Shown: positions 1 to 10,893 of the stretch, piece by piece
Layout: each line of letters opens with the position of its first letter
Position numbering within the stretch: position 1 is the first letter of the stretch
Assembly: GCA_000697335.1 (NCBI GenBank)
Contig: JNEM01016043.1
Location: 1-28,417, forward strand
Direction of reading: 5' to 3'
Source of the DNA: Conidiobolus incongruus B7586
Lineage: Eukaryota > Entomophthoromycota > Entomophthoromycetes > Entomophthorales > Conidiobolaceae
Length of the DNA stretch: 28,417 nt
Notes under the pieces: model-generated
Seen by the model: only the letters and a program-made list of their open reading frames with translations
Databases searched by the model: none
Told to the model about the DNA's origin: nothing
Translations under genes and position numbers: made by a program

Positions 1-689
1 AATTAAAGATCTTTTTTCTTAAGATATTAGTGATATCTATATTAATATAAAGTATATTTAATAGTATCAATATTAACTAATATTTTTATATAGTTTTATT
101 ATTCTTATAATATTTTTATAATAATATTATACTTGCTTATATTAACTAACTTGTAAATATACTTTTTACTATATTAATTTATAATCTTTACATATTTAAA
201 TATAAGTTTAAATATGTTTTTATTATAATTTTTAATAGCTTTAATTATAATAAATTAACTAACACTATTAATTCTAATAATATCATAAATTAATTTATTT
301 TTTTATAAAGTTAATTATTATATAAGTGAATTTTTTTAAAACAGAATTCAAATATAATAATATTGATAAAAAAATTTAATATATTTATAAAATATTATAT
401 CAAATAATAAAAAAAAGCAAAAAATATGGTTATATATTGTTAAATATATCCTTTTATCTTAAAAACCTATAAATTTATAATTTATTTTAATTAAATATTA
501 AGGATTAATATTTTTGCTAATAGTTTATTAAATATATCTAAATATATTTTTTTATTATCAAATGATATAACGTAATTATATATTATAGTTTCAGGTAATT
601 TAATATATATAATTATTTTAATTATTAATAAGAATATATATATTTTTGATATTATAACTTACTTTTGTGGGTTAATATATTTATAATTT

Positions 690-790
690 AAAAATATATA
701 ATTTCTTATCTATTTTATATATATTTGTTTATTTAAGTCTAATAATATACTTAAACAATCAGAAATTAAAAAATTTCCCATTATTTCAAA
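690..790 (-). mobile_element. Possible end of a second Tc1/mariner-like relic
   Basis: Bases 756-786 closely match the right end of the mariner relic at 10363-10387: both begin caatca, have an A-run, and end in ttcccattattt. They also match, inverted, the left end at 9105-9131. Read on the minus strand, the likeness to the left end appears to run on for perhaps 90 nt, including a shared atattattag block. If this is a transposon end, most of the element lies between here and the window edge. I could not recognise transposase protein in it, so it may be a different family sharing end sequence, or a non-autonomous copy. Confidence 0.4.
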
Positions 791-1368
791 TTTAAGATAA
801 TATATTTTTATATAATATTTTTATTAAAAATAATTTTTTACTAGTATTTAACCCTTATCAATATATATCTATAAAAGGTTTTTTTAACTCTAAAGATTTA
901 TTATAATATTATATTTAATTACATAAATTAAATTTATTACATTCATTTATCAATATATTACTCAAACAGAATTGTCATTTGAAATATAAATATTATATTG
1001 TTTAATATATTTTTGTATAATATATGATATTACTAAAATAAATTGATTGTTGATGAATTACTAAGATTTTGATTATTCAAAGTAATATATATTTGGCTGA
1101 TAAATTTAAAAATATTAGTTGTTAAAAGATAATGATAAAATAATAATATCTTATTTAAATATTCAATTATACATTTCAATTTCATATATATAAATTAAGC
1201 ATAATTCTTTGGAACAAAAATTTCGATTAAGGATTTATTTGATTATTATAAAATTTAAAAACTAATACATATATCAAGTGATATAAAATAATTTTATAAT
1301 TTATATGGTTAAATATTTGTTAGTTAAAAACCATTATATTGATATTATTACTATGAAAAAAGGTTTAA

Positions 1369-1449
1369 ACGAATGAATTGGAAAATTTCAATGGCGCTTT
1401 AGTTGTTAAAATGTTCCTAAATATGAGTGATTCTAAATTAGTTGTTTGA
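1369..1449 (+). other. Short coding-like open frame, unassigned
   Basis: A 26-codon open stretch with no start codon of its own translates to a mixed, protein-like composition including NGALVVKMFLNMSDSKLVV, followed by a stop. This differs from the I/N/K/Y/L-only translations around it. It may be a scrap of a decayed gene. I recognise no family, and a chance frame cannot be excluded. Confidence 0.2.
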
Positions 1450-2515
1450 TATAGTTGATAAGTTTTTAAATCGAATGAAGTAATATTTGAAAATTGAGGG
1501 AGATATTCAATTATATAATAATTAAACAATATTCATAATATCAAAATAATATTTCTATCGTAAATATTAAAACTATAGCTTCTGAAATTATATATTAATA
1601 CTAACAAAATCGAAAAAACAATCATATATATTAATTTGGGTTTGTTGAATTTTAAGAAATAACTATTTTCAATTACTCATATAATAAATATATTCATAAC
1701 AAAACAATTTACTCAAACTAATGTTAGCAAGAGCTAGATATGAAGGAAGGTTTAGCTAGAATAAAATGATGTAAGATATCCAATGATAAATGCTCAATTG
1801 ATAATTTGAAGACTAGATTAGGGCCATGAAAATCATCAAGTGGTCTATATATTTAGTATTTTGCTTGCTAGATCGATTTTAAGTTCAAAATATTGTTTTT
1901 TTTCAGTGACCATAGTCATTATAATTGAAATTAAGAGTAATTAATATCTGTATAATATAAGCAAAATATTAGTTCAAGCGATACTAAAATAATTTTATAA
2001 ACCTTAATAATAGTAATAATACAGTGTTTAATTATTTCAAAAATATTTATAGAAAAGTCATTAAGGATTCAAATTATCAAGATTCCAATTAACATTCAAT
2101 ATTATTTTTCCAAAATTAAAATACTAAGGAATATTGTTTATTTAGTAGCCAATATTTATTATTCTGTCAGGAATTAATTATTGATAACTTTCAAGTTAAT
2201 AATCAGCATATTGAAAAGAGCAAATAGAATCGATAAATTTTATATTGAATTTTGAATATGAGTAAAATCTGAATAATAAGGGTTGGTTGTACATTTAGTG
2301 ATCATTAAAAGAATTAGTACAATAATTTAGTATTTAAACCAATAAGCATTATAAATTTAGCAACAAAGTTAATGGTAATGAACTTTTGCAGATTTAATTA
2401 ATCTTATAAATCTTTCATTCTGATTAAATCTAATATTAAACTAATTAATTGAGCGTATAACTGAGATGAATCCTTACGCTCCTCATTCTTTAATAGAGCA
2501 CATTTAAATACATAA

Positions 2516-2698
2516 AAGGAACCACGGTTTGTCTTATTGATTGAGTGGTTAGATAAAGGCATTTTATGCTTGTTAGAATTAGAATTAAATTCCTTTTCAT
2601 TGGCAGATTCTTTACCAGATAAATTAATCTATTCAGAAGTAGACAATGACAAATTCACATCCTTTGATTTAGATAATATTAATAGAAAATCAAATTAA
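2516..2698 (+). pseudogene. Coding-like fragment, possible decayed exon
   Basis: This 60-codon open frame ends at a TAA and has no ATG. Its residue mix is protein-like (KEPRFVLLIEWLDKGIL near the start, SLADSLPDKLIYSEVDND in the second half). The frame opens just after an AG preceded by T/A-rich sequence, so it could be the remains of a last exon. A second patch with NFVIFNTYITKF-like translation follows at about 2820-2930, but does not connect in one frame. I recognise no family. It may be a broken host gene or an unknown repeat, and chance is possible. Confidence 0.25.
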
Positions 2699-3629
2699 AA
2701 GTTTTACTAAATAAATTTATAAATCAACTCATTTACTGTTATGATTATTACTTGCGATAATGATTTCGCCTACAGCTTAATATTAATTTGGTATTTTTCT
2801 AAAAATGAAAAAAAATAGATTTGGTAAAAGGGTATAATATTAGGAAAGTTACCAATAATTTCGTTATTTTTAATACCTATATAACTAAATTTAAAAATAT
2901 ATTTCAAAATGAATTAAATTTATTGAAGGATTAGCTTATCTAACTGGAATCGATTAATTAATTTGAATTTGTATTATGTTTTGAAATTAATTTAAAAAGT
3001 AAATTTAAAATTCATTGTTAATATAATTTAGTATAGATAATTATATATACATTTTATTTATTTGAACATTCATGCTTTTTATTTAACTATAATTTTTAAT
3101 TTTTGAATTCAATTTCAGGGTTTCAAATATGTAATATTAGGTGGATTTTATTTATGGGATTATTTTTAATAATAATTAATAAATTTGAAAATGTATTTAA
3201 ATTTATGTAATAATATTAATTTAAAATAAAAATACTATGAATCTATTAATATATATGATGTATTTATAATTTATTTTCCAAACCTTTTATAATTTAAAAT
3301 TTCAAAGATTGAATGTTACCTATATTGGAAATTCTGAATTTAATATACTAAAATAGTTAATTATCAATTTAAAAATGTATCAACTAATCCAACAAAAATT
3401 TTTATTATAAAGTTGATATAGTGAATTTATTCAGGGATAATATTACAATAGAGAGAGTGTTCAATAATAGAAAACCTAGAAGAATAGTTGAATAGTGTGA
3501 TAAGAGAATTGATGGAAGAGAGTTAAATTGAGCGAATATTTCATTAAAAAATCTATAGCGTTAGTAAATCTAAGAAGCATAAATAAGGAATTGACTATAA
3601 AAGCTACAGGGGAAAATAAATTAATCAAA

Positions 3630-5157
3630 TTAGTTGTGAACAAACTCAGAGGCAGGCGGTGTTAATAATGACGGCGTCATGTCTGATCTAGAGGAATCGC
3701 TGTCAACGGATGGTGCCGGTGTTGTCATGCGGCTTCTTGGACGACTTAGAAGTGCATCAGTTACTCTAGTAGGAAATTTTCTCTCTTCACGGTTAAATTT
3801 GTTTTTGATCTCAGATCTATTGCGATTTTCAAACATGGTAGCAATCATTGAAAAATCGGTTCCCCATTGGGCCAATCCTTCATAAAATTTCTCAGTCTCT
3901 TCTGGAGTCCAGCGCGATGTCTTGTTACGCTTGACATGAGTCATACAGTTATAATAATGATCACTGTTGGTAACAGTTACTCGTCTAGAAGGATCGGTAT
4001 TTATTTGAGGCTGTGCACGCTTGCGTTCAACTACTGAATCGATATCCAAAACTAGTTTACCATCGGCTCCAATTTTAAACTGAGGTCCACTGGACTGAGT
4101 ATCCATACTAAATTAAATTAGTATTAATTTGAAAAAAAATAAAGATAATATAAATTACCTATTAGTAGTCTGCTGTACTTGAGAAGGGGTAGGATCATTG
4201 GAAAGATCGTGAACAATAGCATTTTCGTTACCGCTATTGGAAGTGATAAAGCCTTCACCATAAAGGACATGTTGATTGCACAATACTTTGAGAGGAAGGC
4301 TATTCAATTCAATTACACCATTATTATAAGAATTCATAAAATTCAGAGTTTGTGGTTCATAAATGTGGCAAGCACGCTTAGTGGTGGAGGTGGATGTGTT
4401 GGGAGCTCTTGGTTTACGAGGAGCTCTTGGTTTAGCTACCGGCCTAGGAGCAGTGTTTGAAGTGTCCTCATTGGGATCATTCTTTTTGATAATACGCTTA
4501 AACCTTATCGACTTATTATTCGCTGAAAATTGAGTAGCTTGGGAAATTTGGTATTGAAGGACTTCGTTTGACGAGTCTGGAACATTAGTTTCTTGAACTG
4601 CATTCTGATAATTTTGGGCCAGAATATCAGCAAATGATTTTTCAGCATTCGAATTTGGTATCGAGGTAGTGGTAGGATTTAATTGAGAATTAGTAGCAGA
4701 ATTTAATTGCAAAGTGGCAGCAATGGGAGAAATTGAATCATTTTCTCTCATAATTGAGCTGTGCTGAGGAGAAGATTCAGTAGAAGTTTGCGGTGTAAGG
4801 TCAAAGGGATAAACTTCTGAGGAGCTCATTTCGTTGGGTAAAGAGAGAACATTATCAATTGGATCTAAACAAATAGAATTAATTGTAAAATTAAACAAAC
4901 GGAAAATTTTATTACCTGCTGCAGAATTAGACAGAAGGGTTTGATCAATTTCGGGAATAGGCTCAGAAACTGGGGTAGGTTCATTAGGAGCCAAAGTAGT
5001 GGTATTTGAGACTTGAGTCTCAGTTTGGCTTTGAGAAGGCCGTGTTCTCTTTACACCTGCTTTTGGAGCAAATTTAGCTTTACCCGCTATATTAACATGT
5101 TTAATAAGCCACTTTTTTATAGCCAATATGAAAAATACCTATTCGATTGGTAAACAT
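3630..5157 (-). CDS. BDP1: Transcription factor TFIIIB component B'' (Bdp1)
   Basis: Bdp1 joins TBP and Brf1 in TFIIIB, which recruits RNA polymerase III to tRNA, 5S and other class III promoters in the nucleus. My model joins 5157-5139, 5086-4916, 4864-4159 and 4107-3630, giving 457 aa. The extended SANT (Myb-like) domain lies at about residues 362-412 and contains SRWTPEETEKFYEGLAQWGT, then TDFSMIATMF and IKNKFNREERK, the Bdp1 signature. A Bdp1-like strip, QFKIGADGKLVLDIDS, lies just ahead of it and spans into the last exon. The first 200 or so residues are low-complexity S/T/N/P-rich, followed by a basic PRAPRKPRAP patch. The start at 5157 gives MFTNRIAGKAKFAPKAG, which resembles the MF-plus-basic beginning of animal Bdp1. 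An alternative unspliced start at 5126 gives MAIKKWLIKHVN. The protein is shorter than yeast Bdp1 (about 594 aa), mostly in the disordered part. The family call is firm. The 5' exon is inferred. Confidence 0.93.
4108..4158 (-). other. BDP1 intron 3 (51 nt)
   Basis: On the minus strand the donor is AG/GTAATTTA and the acceptor TTTAG/TATGG. A TACTAAT branch-like motif lies at plus-strand 4117-4123, a few bases before the acceptor. Without splicing the upstream frame stops at 4155-4157. Splicing joins QQTTN-S-MDTQSSG in frame and brings the SANT exon on line, so this intron is required for a full protein. Confidence 0.9.
4865..4915 (-). other. BDP1 intron 2 (51 nt, frame-preserving)
   Basis: The donor is CAG/GTAATA and the acceptor TTGTTTAG/ATCC. 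The 51 nt are a multiple of three with no stop, so the unspliced reading is open and would insert NKIFRLFNFTINSICLD. That insert is A+T-rich and hydrophobic, unlike the S/T/P-rich protein on either side, and the length equals intron 3. Splicing gives SNSAADPIDN. I judge it an intron, but retention would give a longer in-frame protein. Confidence 0.8.
5087..5138 (-). other. BDP1 intron 1 (52 nt) after a 19-nt first coding exon
   Basis: The donor is ATAG/GTATTTTT and the acceptor TTAATATAG/CGGG. Splicing joins ATG-TTT-ACC-AAT-CGA-ATA-G to CG-GGT-AAA in frame, giving MFTNRIAGKAK. The alternative is no intron and a start at 5126 (MAIKKWLIKHV), which is possible but gives an N-terminus unlike the family. 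Confidence 0.65.
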
Positions 5158-5792
5158 TTTGATAGATAACTGTAATTTATTTAAAATAATAATAGATATA
5201 TATTAAAAAAAATAAAATTTGTTAAGCTTATATACTATTTTATTTTTTATTTATTCCACTAGTGGGTTTGAATTTAATAAAATTCTTCAACTTTCTCAAT
5301 TAAATTAAATTTATATTTTCATAATTTTTTTTCTTCAAATAAATCTTATCTTTTACCAAATTTAGTAATCTAAAATTTTTACTTTTCATTATCAAATTTA
5401 ATTCACAAATAATGAATTAAGATCATAGGATTTTATTAATAATATAATCGATGCTTTATCTTTATTATATTTCAAATTATATTTTGGAAAAATTAATTGA
5501 TTGCTATATTTTAATAAAAAAAATATATCTACTATAGCAATTAATATATAGTTATTTCTAATTTAGGTAAATTTCTTACAAAAGTGAAACTAAATATTAT
5601 AGCCACTCCATGCTTTTAAGATAAAGTTTGTAAATAATGAAAAACTTGTTCAAAATTCAAATAGTCTTTTGATAACTCCCAATTGATTGGATATCCAATT
5701 ACACAAACAACTATTAATTAATTTAATCCAGTTCTTTCAATTCATCCAATTATCAACTTAAAATCTTTGATCCAAACTTTTGAGTCCTGAAT

Positions 5793-5815
5793 AAAGCTCT
5801 CCTTTGGTGAGCTTT
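5793..5815. repeat. Hairpin, AAAGCTC/GAGCTTT arms
   Basis: A perfect 7-bp stem (5793-5799 with 5809-5815) continues inward over one T:T mismatch to CC/GG around a TTT loop. It is GC-richer than its surroundings. It immediately precedes the open frame 5814-6008, which lacks ATG. Its role is unknown, and it may be a piece of an old repeat. Confidence 0.4.
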
Positions 5816-6603
5816 GAGTGATTTCATTATTCCATTATTCCATTTGTTTATCCAAGATCAAAAGTTGAACAATCTTAACAGTAGTGTGCTCTGTAGGCCA
5901 TGTGAGAAAATCACCATATATTTTAAAGCTTTTGGTGTTCAAATTGTAGAATATGGGCCATATATTCGTTTTATATTTTCCAAAATCTTTCAAAAATATG
6001 TTAAATAATATTAAATAAGGATTTCATTAATATCACGCTACTATATATTATTATACAATTAAACCAATTTTTAGCATCAATATTTTTAAGAAACACAAAA
6101 TTTATTAAAATTTTAATAATATCTGATTTTCAATCTAATTTTGAACAAGAATCTTCTCTTAATATTAACTATAGAATATTTTGAAATATTTATTTTAATT
6201 ATTTGAATAATTTGAAATTTTTCAAATTTTTAAATTATTCTATTAATTTGCTTAACAAAAATTATTTGTTATTTGAAATTTGAAATAATCGAATTAATTG
6301 CTAGAATATCATCAAATAATTTATGCACACTGTATACGAACCATTTATTATATAGACAAAACATGGTGAGTTTATTATTAATGTTTGCAATATAAGTTAC
6401 TAAAGTTGTTAAATAGTTAGTAATAATATATTTTATCATTAATAATTTTATAATCAAGTATATATATATTTGAATCAATTATAATAATGACGAAAAAAGC
6501 AAAGTTTTAAAAACCTTGTTTTTTTAAATTCTAAAACATTTTTTTGGCTTTTAGATGTGATCAATTATAATTTTCTATAAGTTTAGTATAACTTTCAGAA
6601 TGT

Positions 6604-6636
<33 letters not shown>
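6604..6636. repeat. (TA)n-(GTAT)n microsatellite
   Basis: About ten TA units are followed by about three GTAT units. This is a simple repeat in non-coding DNA. Confidence 0.9.
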
Positions 6637-8595
6637 TAAATTTAGTGCCATTTCAATCGTAATAAAAATTAGTTATTTTTGCTAGGTTGAAAACTTTTAA
6701 TTAAATTTTTATTAACCTTTTAATAAACTAAATAATAATAATATTGAAAAGACTATAGATAGAATAATTTATTTACATTTTTATAATATCTAGCCATTAA
6801 TCAGTTAATTCAAATAAGCTATCAAAAGAAGTTTTTTGATTCAATATTTTAGTTAATTAGATCTGTTTACCTTTAATTTGCTTAAATTTTGAAATTATTT
6901 TGTTGCAATACAATCCTTTAATAACTGAGATCAACGATCATCACGTTGGTTCACATCTGGCCAATATCGAGGATATGATGATATAGCCCATTTTCAACCT
7001 AAAATAAAGTTTTTCGTTATATTAGATGTGCGCATTACTAAAGTATGATTCGAGAGAATTACTTTGATAAATTTAATATTTTTAACCAATTATATAATTA
7101 TTTGATTTAAATAAAATATCAAATTTTTATTGATTTTAGCTACCTATCTTAATTAAACATCCTTAAAATACAATTTTAATTTTATTTATAGTAATAACCA
7201 ACTAAGTATTTTTATATAAAGGAATTGGTTTAGAAATTTTTGAAACTTGGCACCATACTTAATCGAACCCCTTTTTCTTTGAATATCTTTAAAGAGTATA
7301 ATTTGGATAAAAATGTTTATCAATGCTTATAATTTGACATAATAGTCTAGAATATAGATTATACTTTATAAGGTGACCTATAAAATTTTCAAATGTTTCT
7401 CTTTGTTATATAGGATTTAATCAGAAAGATTCAATTAGGTATTTTTCAACATAAATATAACTCATTTTAGCATTAATAATCTTCATATATAATAAATATT
7501 TAACTCTTTCTCAAAATCACTAGTAAATAACAAACGCTGATTTATCAATTGTTTTTGATATTATATTAAATTTTTAAAGTTTGCCAAAAAATTACCTGAC
7601 ATTGATATGATTTTCGACTACATTACACAATATTTCAAACGAGTATTCAGAAAGATTATTCGAGTCAATAATATAACTATATTCATATTTATTTTACTAA
7701 CTTCTGAAATTTCTTGAAATAACTCAATTTTAGTATATAAATTAAAATATAATAATGTTATCCAATGATAAATATAAATAAATAGTTTCCAAAAAAATTA
7801 ATATTTTAAAATTATTAATTACCTATTGTATATCTTTTTCTTATAATATATAATTAACAAATTGAAGAAAATAGTTATTATTATAAAATGATATTATTAA
7901 GTGAAATAATACTTTATTATAAATACAAATATTTGAATATAAATAATAAACTATTGATATTTTCACTAACTTTTAATACATTAGTATTATATCTTATGGA
8001 TTTATATCAGATTGATAGGTGATATAAAATATCAATAACAGCCTTATTTTGATTTAATGGATGATATAAATAATTGGAATAACATGATTTGGATTTAAGG
8101 TTAAATATTTTATATATTTACATATATATAGTTAATAGCTTGAAAATTTTAATTTGTTTTATACATGACAATTATAGACTATTAAATGATATTCTTGTGC
8201 TTTATTGATATATAATAACTATAATTTGATTAGATTATATAAAATTTTTTTTTAAAAAAAGCTATTACCTTAATATAATTTACCAGATAATAACTAAGAT
8301 TATTCAATATTAAAATAATATTATTTTGTTAATATTGATTAATAAAATTCTTAATTTTTTGAATATATATAATTCAAAAAATGATTAAACAATCTTGCCT
8401 TATAAGCAATATTAATCAAATAACTTCTATGTAATATTAGGTTAATATTATTCTTGATTTAGGTCAAAATATTAAGAATTCTCTATATTAATCATTATCA
8501 TTAACTTAAAACATAATTTTTCGAAAATTTTTGTTGAAAAAGAGAGCATATTTATGAAAAAAGAAGTATGTTTGATAACATTATTTTAACTATTA

Positions 8596-8675
8596 TATAT
8601 TCTAACTATATTTTAAAATACAAATTTATATTCTAACTATATTTTAAAATACAAATTTATATTGAACTATATTAT
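8596..8675. repeat. 31-bp tandem repeat, two full copies plus a partial
   Basis: The units 8596-8626 and 8627-8657 are identical, starting tatattctaactatatttt. A third, diverged partial copy follows from 8658 (tatattgaactatatt). Identity of the two copies in otherwise decayed DNA points to a recent duplication. Confidence 0.9.
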
Positions 8676-9100
8676 TTGATTAAGCTAATTTAAAAAACTT
8701 TATCAAATCAAAATATATACTAATAAAGAGACCAAAAATTATATTCAATAATATTAAATATATTAAATGAATTTAATATAAAAATGATATTTTAATAATG
8801 TCACAGATACTAATATTTATATTTTCAAAACTTTTGACCAAAATCATAGATATATTTCTAAATTATATTTTTTCAACTTAAATATACAATCACTTTTAAA
8901 TTAATAAATTAAATATATTGATCTTATTAAAGCTAATCAGTGCTATATATAGGTTTAAGATTAATAATTTAGTTTGCCAATATATTAACAACTTATATTA
9001 AATACAAAATTTATAGTTCAATTAATATATAATTTGTTAATAAACTAGAGCTTAATATCCTTTTAAAATTTTATATTTATATTAGCTATTACTATAGAAT

Positions 9101-9131
9101 TAAAGAAATGGGAAATTTTTTAATTTCTGAT
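9101..9131 (+). repeat. Mariner left terminal inverted repeat
   Basis: Contains aatgggaaattttttaattt. It is the imperfect reverse complement of 10363-10388, sharing aatgggaa plus the T-run. TA bases at 9101-9102 may belong to the target duplication. Confidence 0.65.
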
Positions 9132-9369
9132 TTTTCAAATATATTATTAGTTTCAAATAAAAAAATATATACAAATCAAATAAGAAAATAAATAGTTTTA
9201 AATTATATATATAAATATATATAATAACTTTTTTGTTTAAAAAAAATAATTTTTTAAAATTAATTGTTTAATTTAATTATATTTAAACTAAATAATAACC
9301 ATCAAAAGTTTTTTATTTTAGTATTAGTAAAACTTAATCATAAACCCTCTAAAATCATTTAAAATTTAC

Positions 9370-10305
9370 AAGCAGCTTTTAATAATAAAGTATTATCTAA
9401 ATCAACAATTTATTACTAGGTAAATTATTTTAAAGCTAAAAGAGAAATTACCCAAAACCTATTAAAATCTAAAAAACTAATTTTAACTGTTACTCTTCTA
9501 ATTGTTAATAAAGTAAAAAACTATATTGAAAGACACATTTTATTTTAGTTAGAGAATTATCAAGATACTTTAATATTAGTTACATAAGTATTTTATATAT
9601 ATTAAAATTTAAATTAAAATTAATTAATAAAAATGTAAAATAAGTAACTTATAATTTAACTAAAGCTTAAAGAAAGCTAGAGTAGCTATTGTTAAATAAA
9701 ACTTACTAAGGTATAGCTAGAAACTAAAGCTTTTACAGTAAATTATTATAATTGATGAATTTTAGATTCTTTTATATAATCCTTTATTAAAACATAAATC
9801 AAAATGTTAGATTAAGCTAAATCAACCCCCTCTATAAATTTCTTTAAATAAACACTTTGTTAATAAGTAAATGTTAATTGTTGTAATAGATTATAATAAC
9901 ATATGCTATTTTTATTTAGTTTTTAAAAGAAAATTAATTAATAATAAACTTTATATTTTTTTAATAAAATTATTTTTAATTGGTATTCTCAATATAATTT
10001 AAGAAGACTTATTATTTTATATGATAATTATAAAATACATAAATCTAAAGTTGTAAAAAACTTTTTAATTAAAAATAACTAGAAAAAACTACCACATTTA
10101 GTATATTCTTTAGATTATAACCTGTGTAATTATAATTGTTTTAGGCAATTAAAAAACTAGCTTATAGGAAAGAAAATTTCTACAGGAAAATTTAATTGGT
10201 TTGTGAAATATTAAATTTTAGTCTTTAATAAAAAGGATTATTTTTTAAATATTAGATCTTTATTAAAAGTATAGAAAAAAGTTATTAGAAATAAAAGAAA
10301 TTATT
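9370..10305 (+). pseudogene. Mariner transposase pseudogene
   Basis: This is the decayed coding region of the mariner above. Landmarks in order are the HTH remnant near 9395-9450, a KARVAIVK-like linker near 9675, the first Asp at 9754, and the YYELL-like strip (NICYFYLVFKRKLINNKLY) near 9895-9955. The second Asp at 10023 and the SPD-like strip near 10105 follow, then the KKVIRNK tail near 10280. Changes recognisable against family consensus are G to A or C to T: Trp TGG to TAG, Pro to Leu in SLD, Asp GAT to Asn AAT. Confidence 0.85.
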
Positions 10306-10362
10306 AATTTTATAATATATATTTATTTTTACTTTTTATATATTAAAATGTTTACTTTTTTT

Positions 10363-10388
10363 CAATCACAAAAAATTCCCATTATTTA
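10363..10388 (-). repeat. Mariner right terminal inverted repeat
   Basis: Runs caatcacaaaaaattcccat then tattta, the inverse of the left end with small indels. It lies about 60 nt past the transposase remains, which suits a mariner. Confidence 0.65.
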
Positions 10389-10893
10389 AATTACAAAGTA
10401 ATATCAATTAATTAAGCAATTTATGCTTCTAATTTTATTTATAGTTAATTTTATAAATACTCTTGACTAAACTAATAAACATAGTTTCTCCACTTTTCTC
10501 TTAATATCATACTATTATCATTTGATTTTCAATAATCACTGTTATTTTCTAAGATATGAGACTATTTTAATTAATACTATAATATACATTGATGCTTGTA
10601 ATAAAATTAACAAGGGGTACCAATGCCAGGTCTACAATTTCATCTTGGTGGTTAAAGATATAGGTGGTTATGTATTTACAACTCTAGAGGCCATAATGAC
10701 CAATTGAGTCACAATGGCTAGACAATTGGGTTCATGATATGCAATTGATTGTAAATTAAACAAATTACGATGAAGGATATATTGTAAGGTATATAGTAAT
10801 GAATAGAATAAAGAGGTTTTAGCAGGATTGGGTCTATTATTGAAATTATCATGTTGAATAGAATAAATTGAAATTGGTTAAAGGGTGGTTTTA

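Larger units (their letters stand above)
1..3629. other. A+T-rich gene-poor region
   Basis: This stretch has no ATG-started ORF of gene length on either strand. Almost all of it is A+T with scattered short TA and poly-A/T runs. From about 1340 to 3060 it is slightly less A+T-rich and holds short open frames that look coding, at 1369-1449 and 2516-2698 (listed separately). An inverted copy of a mariner-end sequence lies at 756-786. Otherwise I see no RNA gene or regulatory element I can name. Confidence 0.7.
5158..9100. other. A+T-rich gene-poor region
   Basis: No ATG-started gene-length ORF is seen here. The stretch holds a hairpin at 5793-5815 leading into an open patch without ATG to 6008, a TA/GTAT microsatellite at 6604-6636, and a 31-bp tandem repeat at 8596-8675. 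A minus-strand frame at 6269-6478 is made almost wholly of I/L/Y/N/K codons and is not credible. No tRNA fold could be completed at the TTCGA-like bases near 7050 or 7260. Confidence 0.7.
9101..10388 (+). mobile_element. Dead mariner-family DNA transposon (DD34D)
   Basis: An element of about 1.29 kb, the usual mariner size, has imperfect inverted ends at 9101-9131 and 10363-10388 and transposase remains between about 9370 and 10305 on the plus strand. The N-terminal part reads SKSTIYY.VNYFKAKRE, as in the mariner helix-turn-helix. The catalytic core shows IIIDEF (first Asp codon 9754-9756) and LYDNYKIHKSKVVKNF (second Asp 10023-10025). LPHLVYSLDYNLCNYNCF comes next, with the third catalytic position at 10128-10130 now Asn. 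Exactly 34 residues separate the second and third positions. The mariner C-terminus follows (FRQLKN, LIGKK, KKVIRNK). There are many in-frame stops (for example TAG for Trp or Gln) and at least one frameshift between 9756 and 10023, so it cannot be active. Confidence 0.88.

Noticed and set aside
3679-3885. Plus-strand ORF of 68 aa
   Set aside because: It lies opposite the BDP1 SANT exon and is its antisense shadow.
4179-4460. Plus-strand ORF of 93 aa
   Set aside because: Antisense shadow of BDP1 exon 3. Its glycine and serine runs mirror the PRAPRKPRAP-coding patch.
5814-6008. Plus-strand ORF of 64 aa as a gene
   Set aside because: It begins with TTG and has no ATG. Kept only as a remnant-like patch.
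6269-6478. Minus-strand ORF of 69 aa
   Set aside because: Made almost wholly of A+T-type codons (I, N, K, L, Y), as expected by chance in this DNA.
7240-7285. TTCGA-like T-loop suggesting a tRNA
   Set aside because: On the minus strand GGGGTTCGATT is followed by AAGT, so the T-stem does not close, and no acceptor or anticodon stems can be placed.
10522-10707. Plus-strand ORF of 61 aa
   Set aside because: It starts with TTG and matches no recognised protein. It lies across the edge of the GC-richer island.
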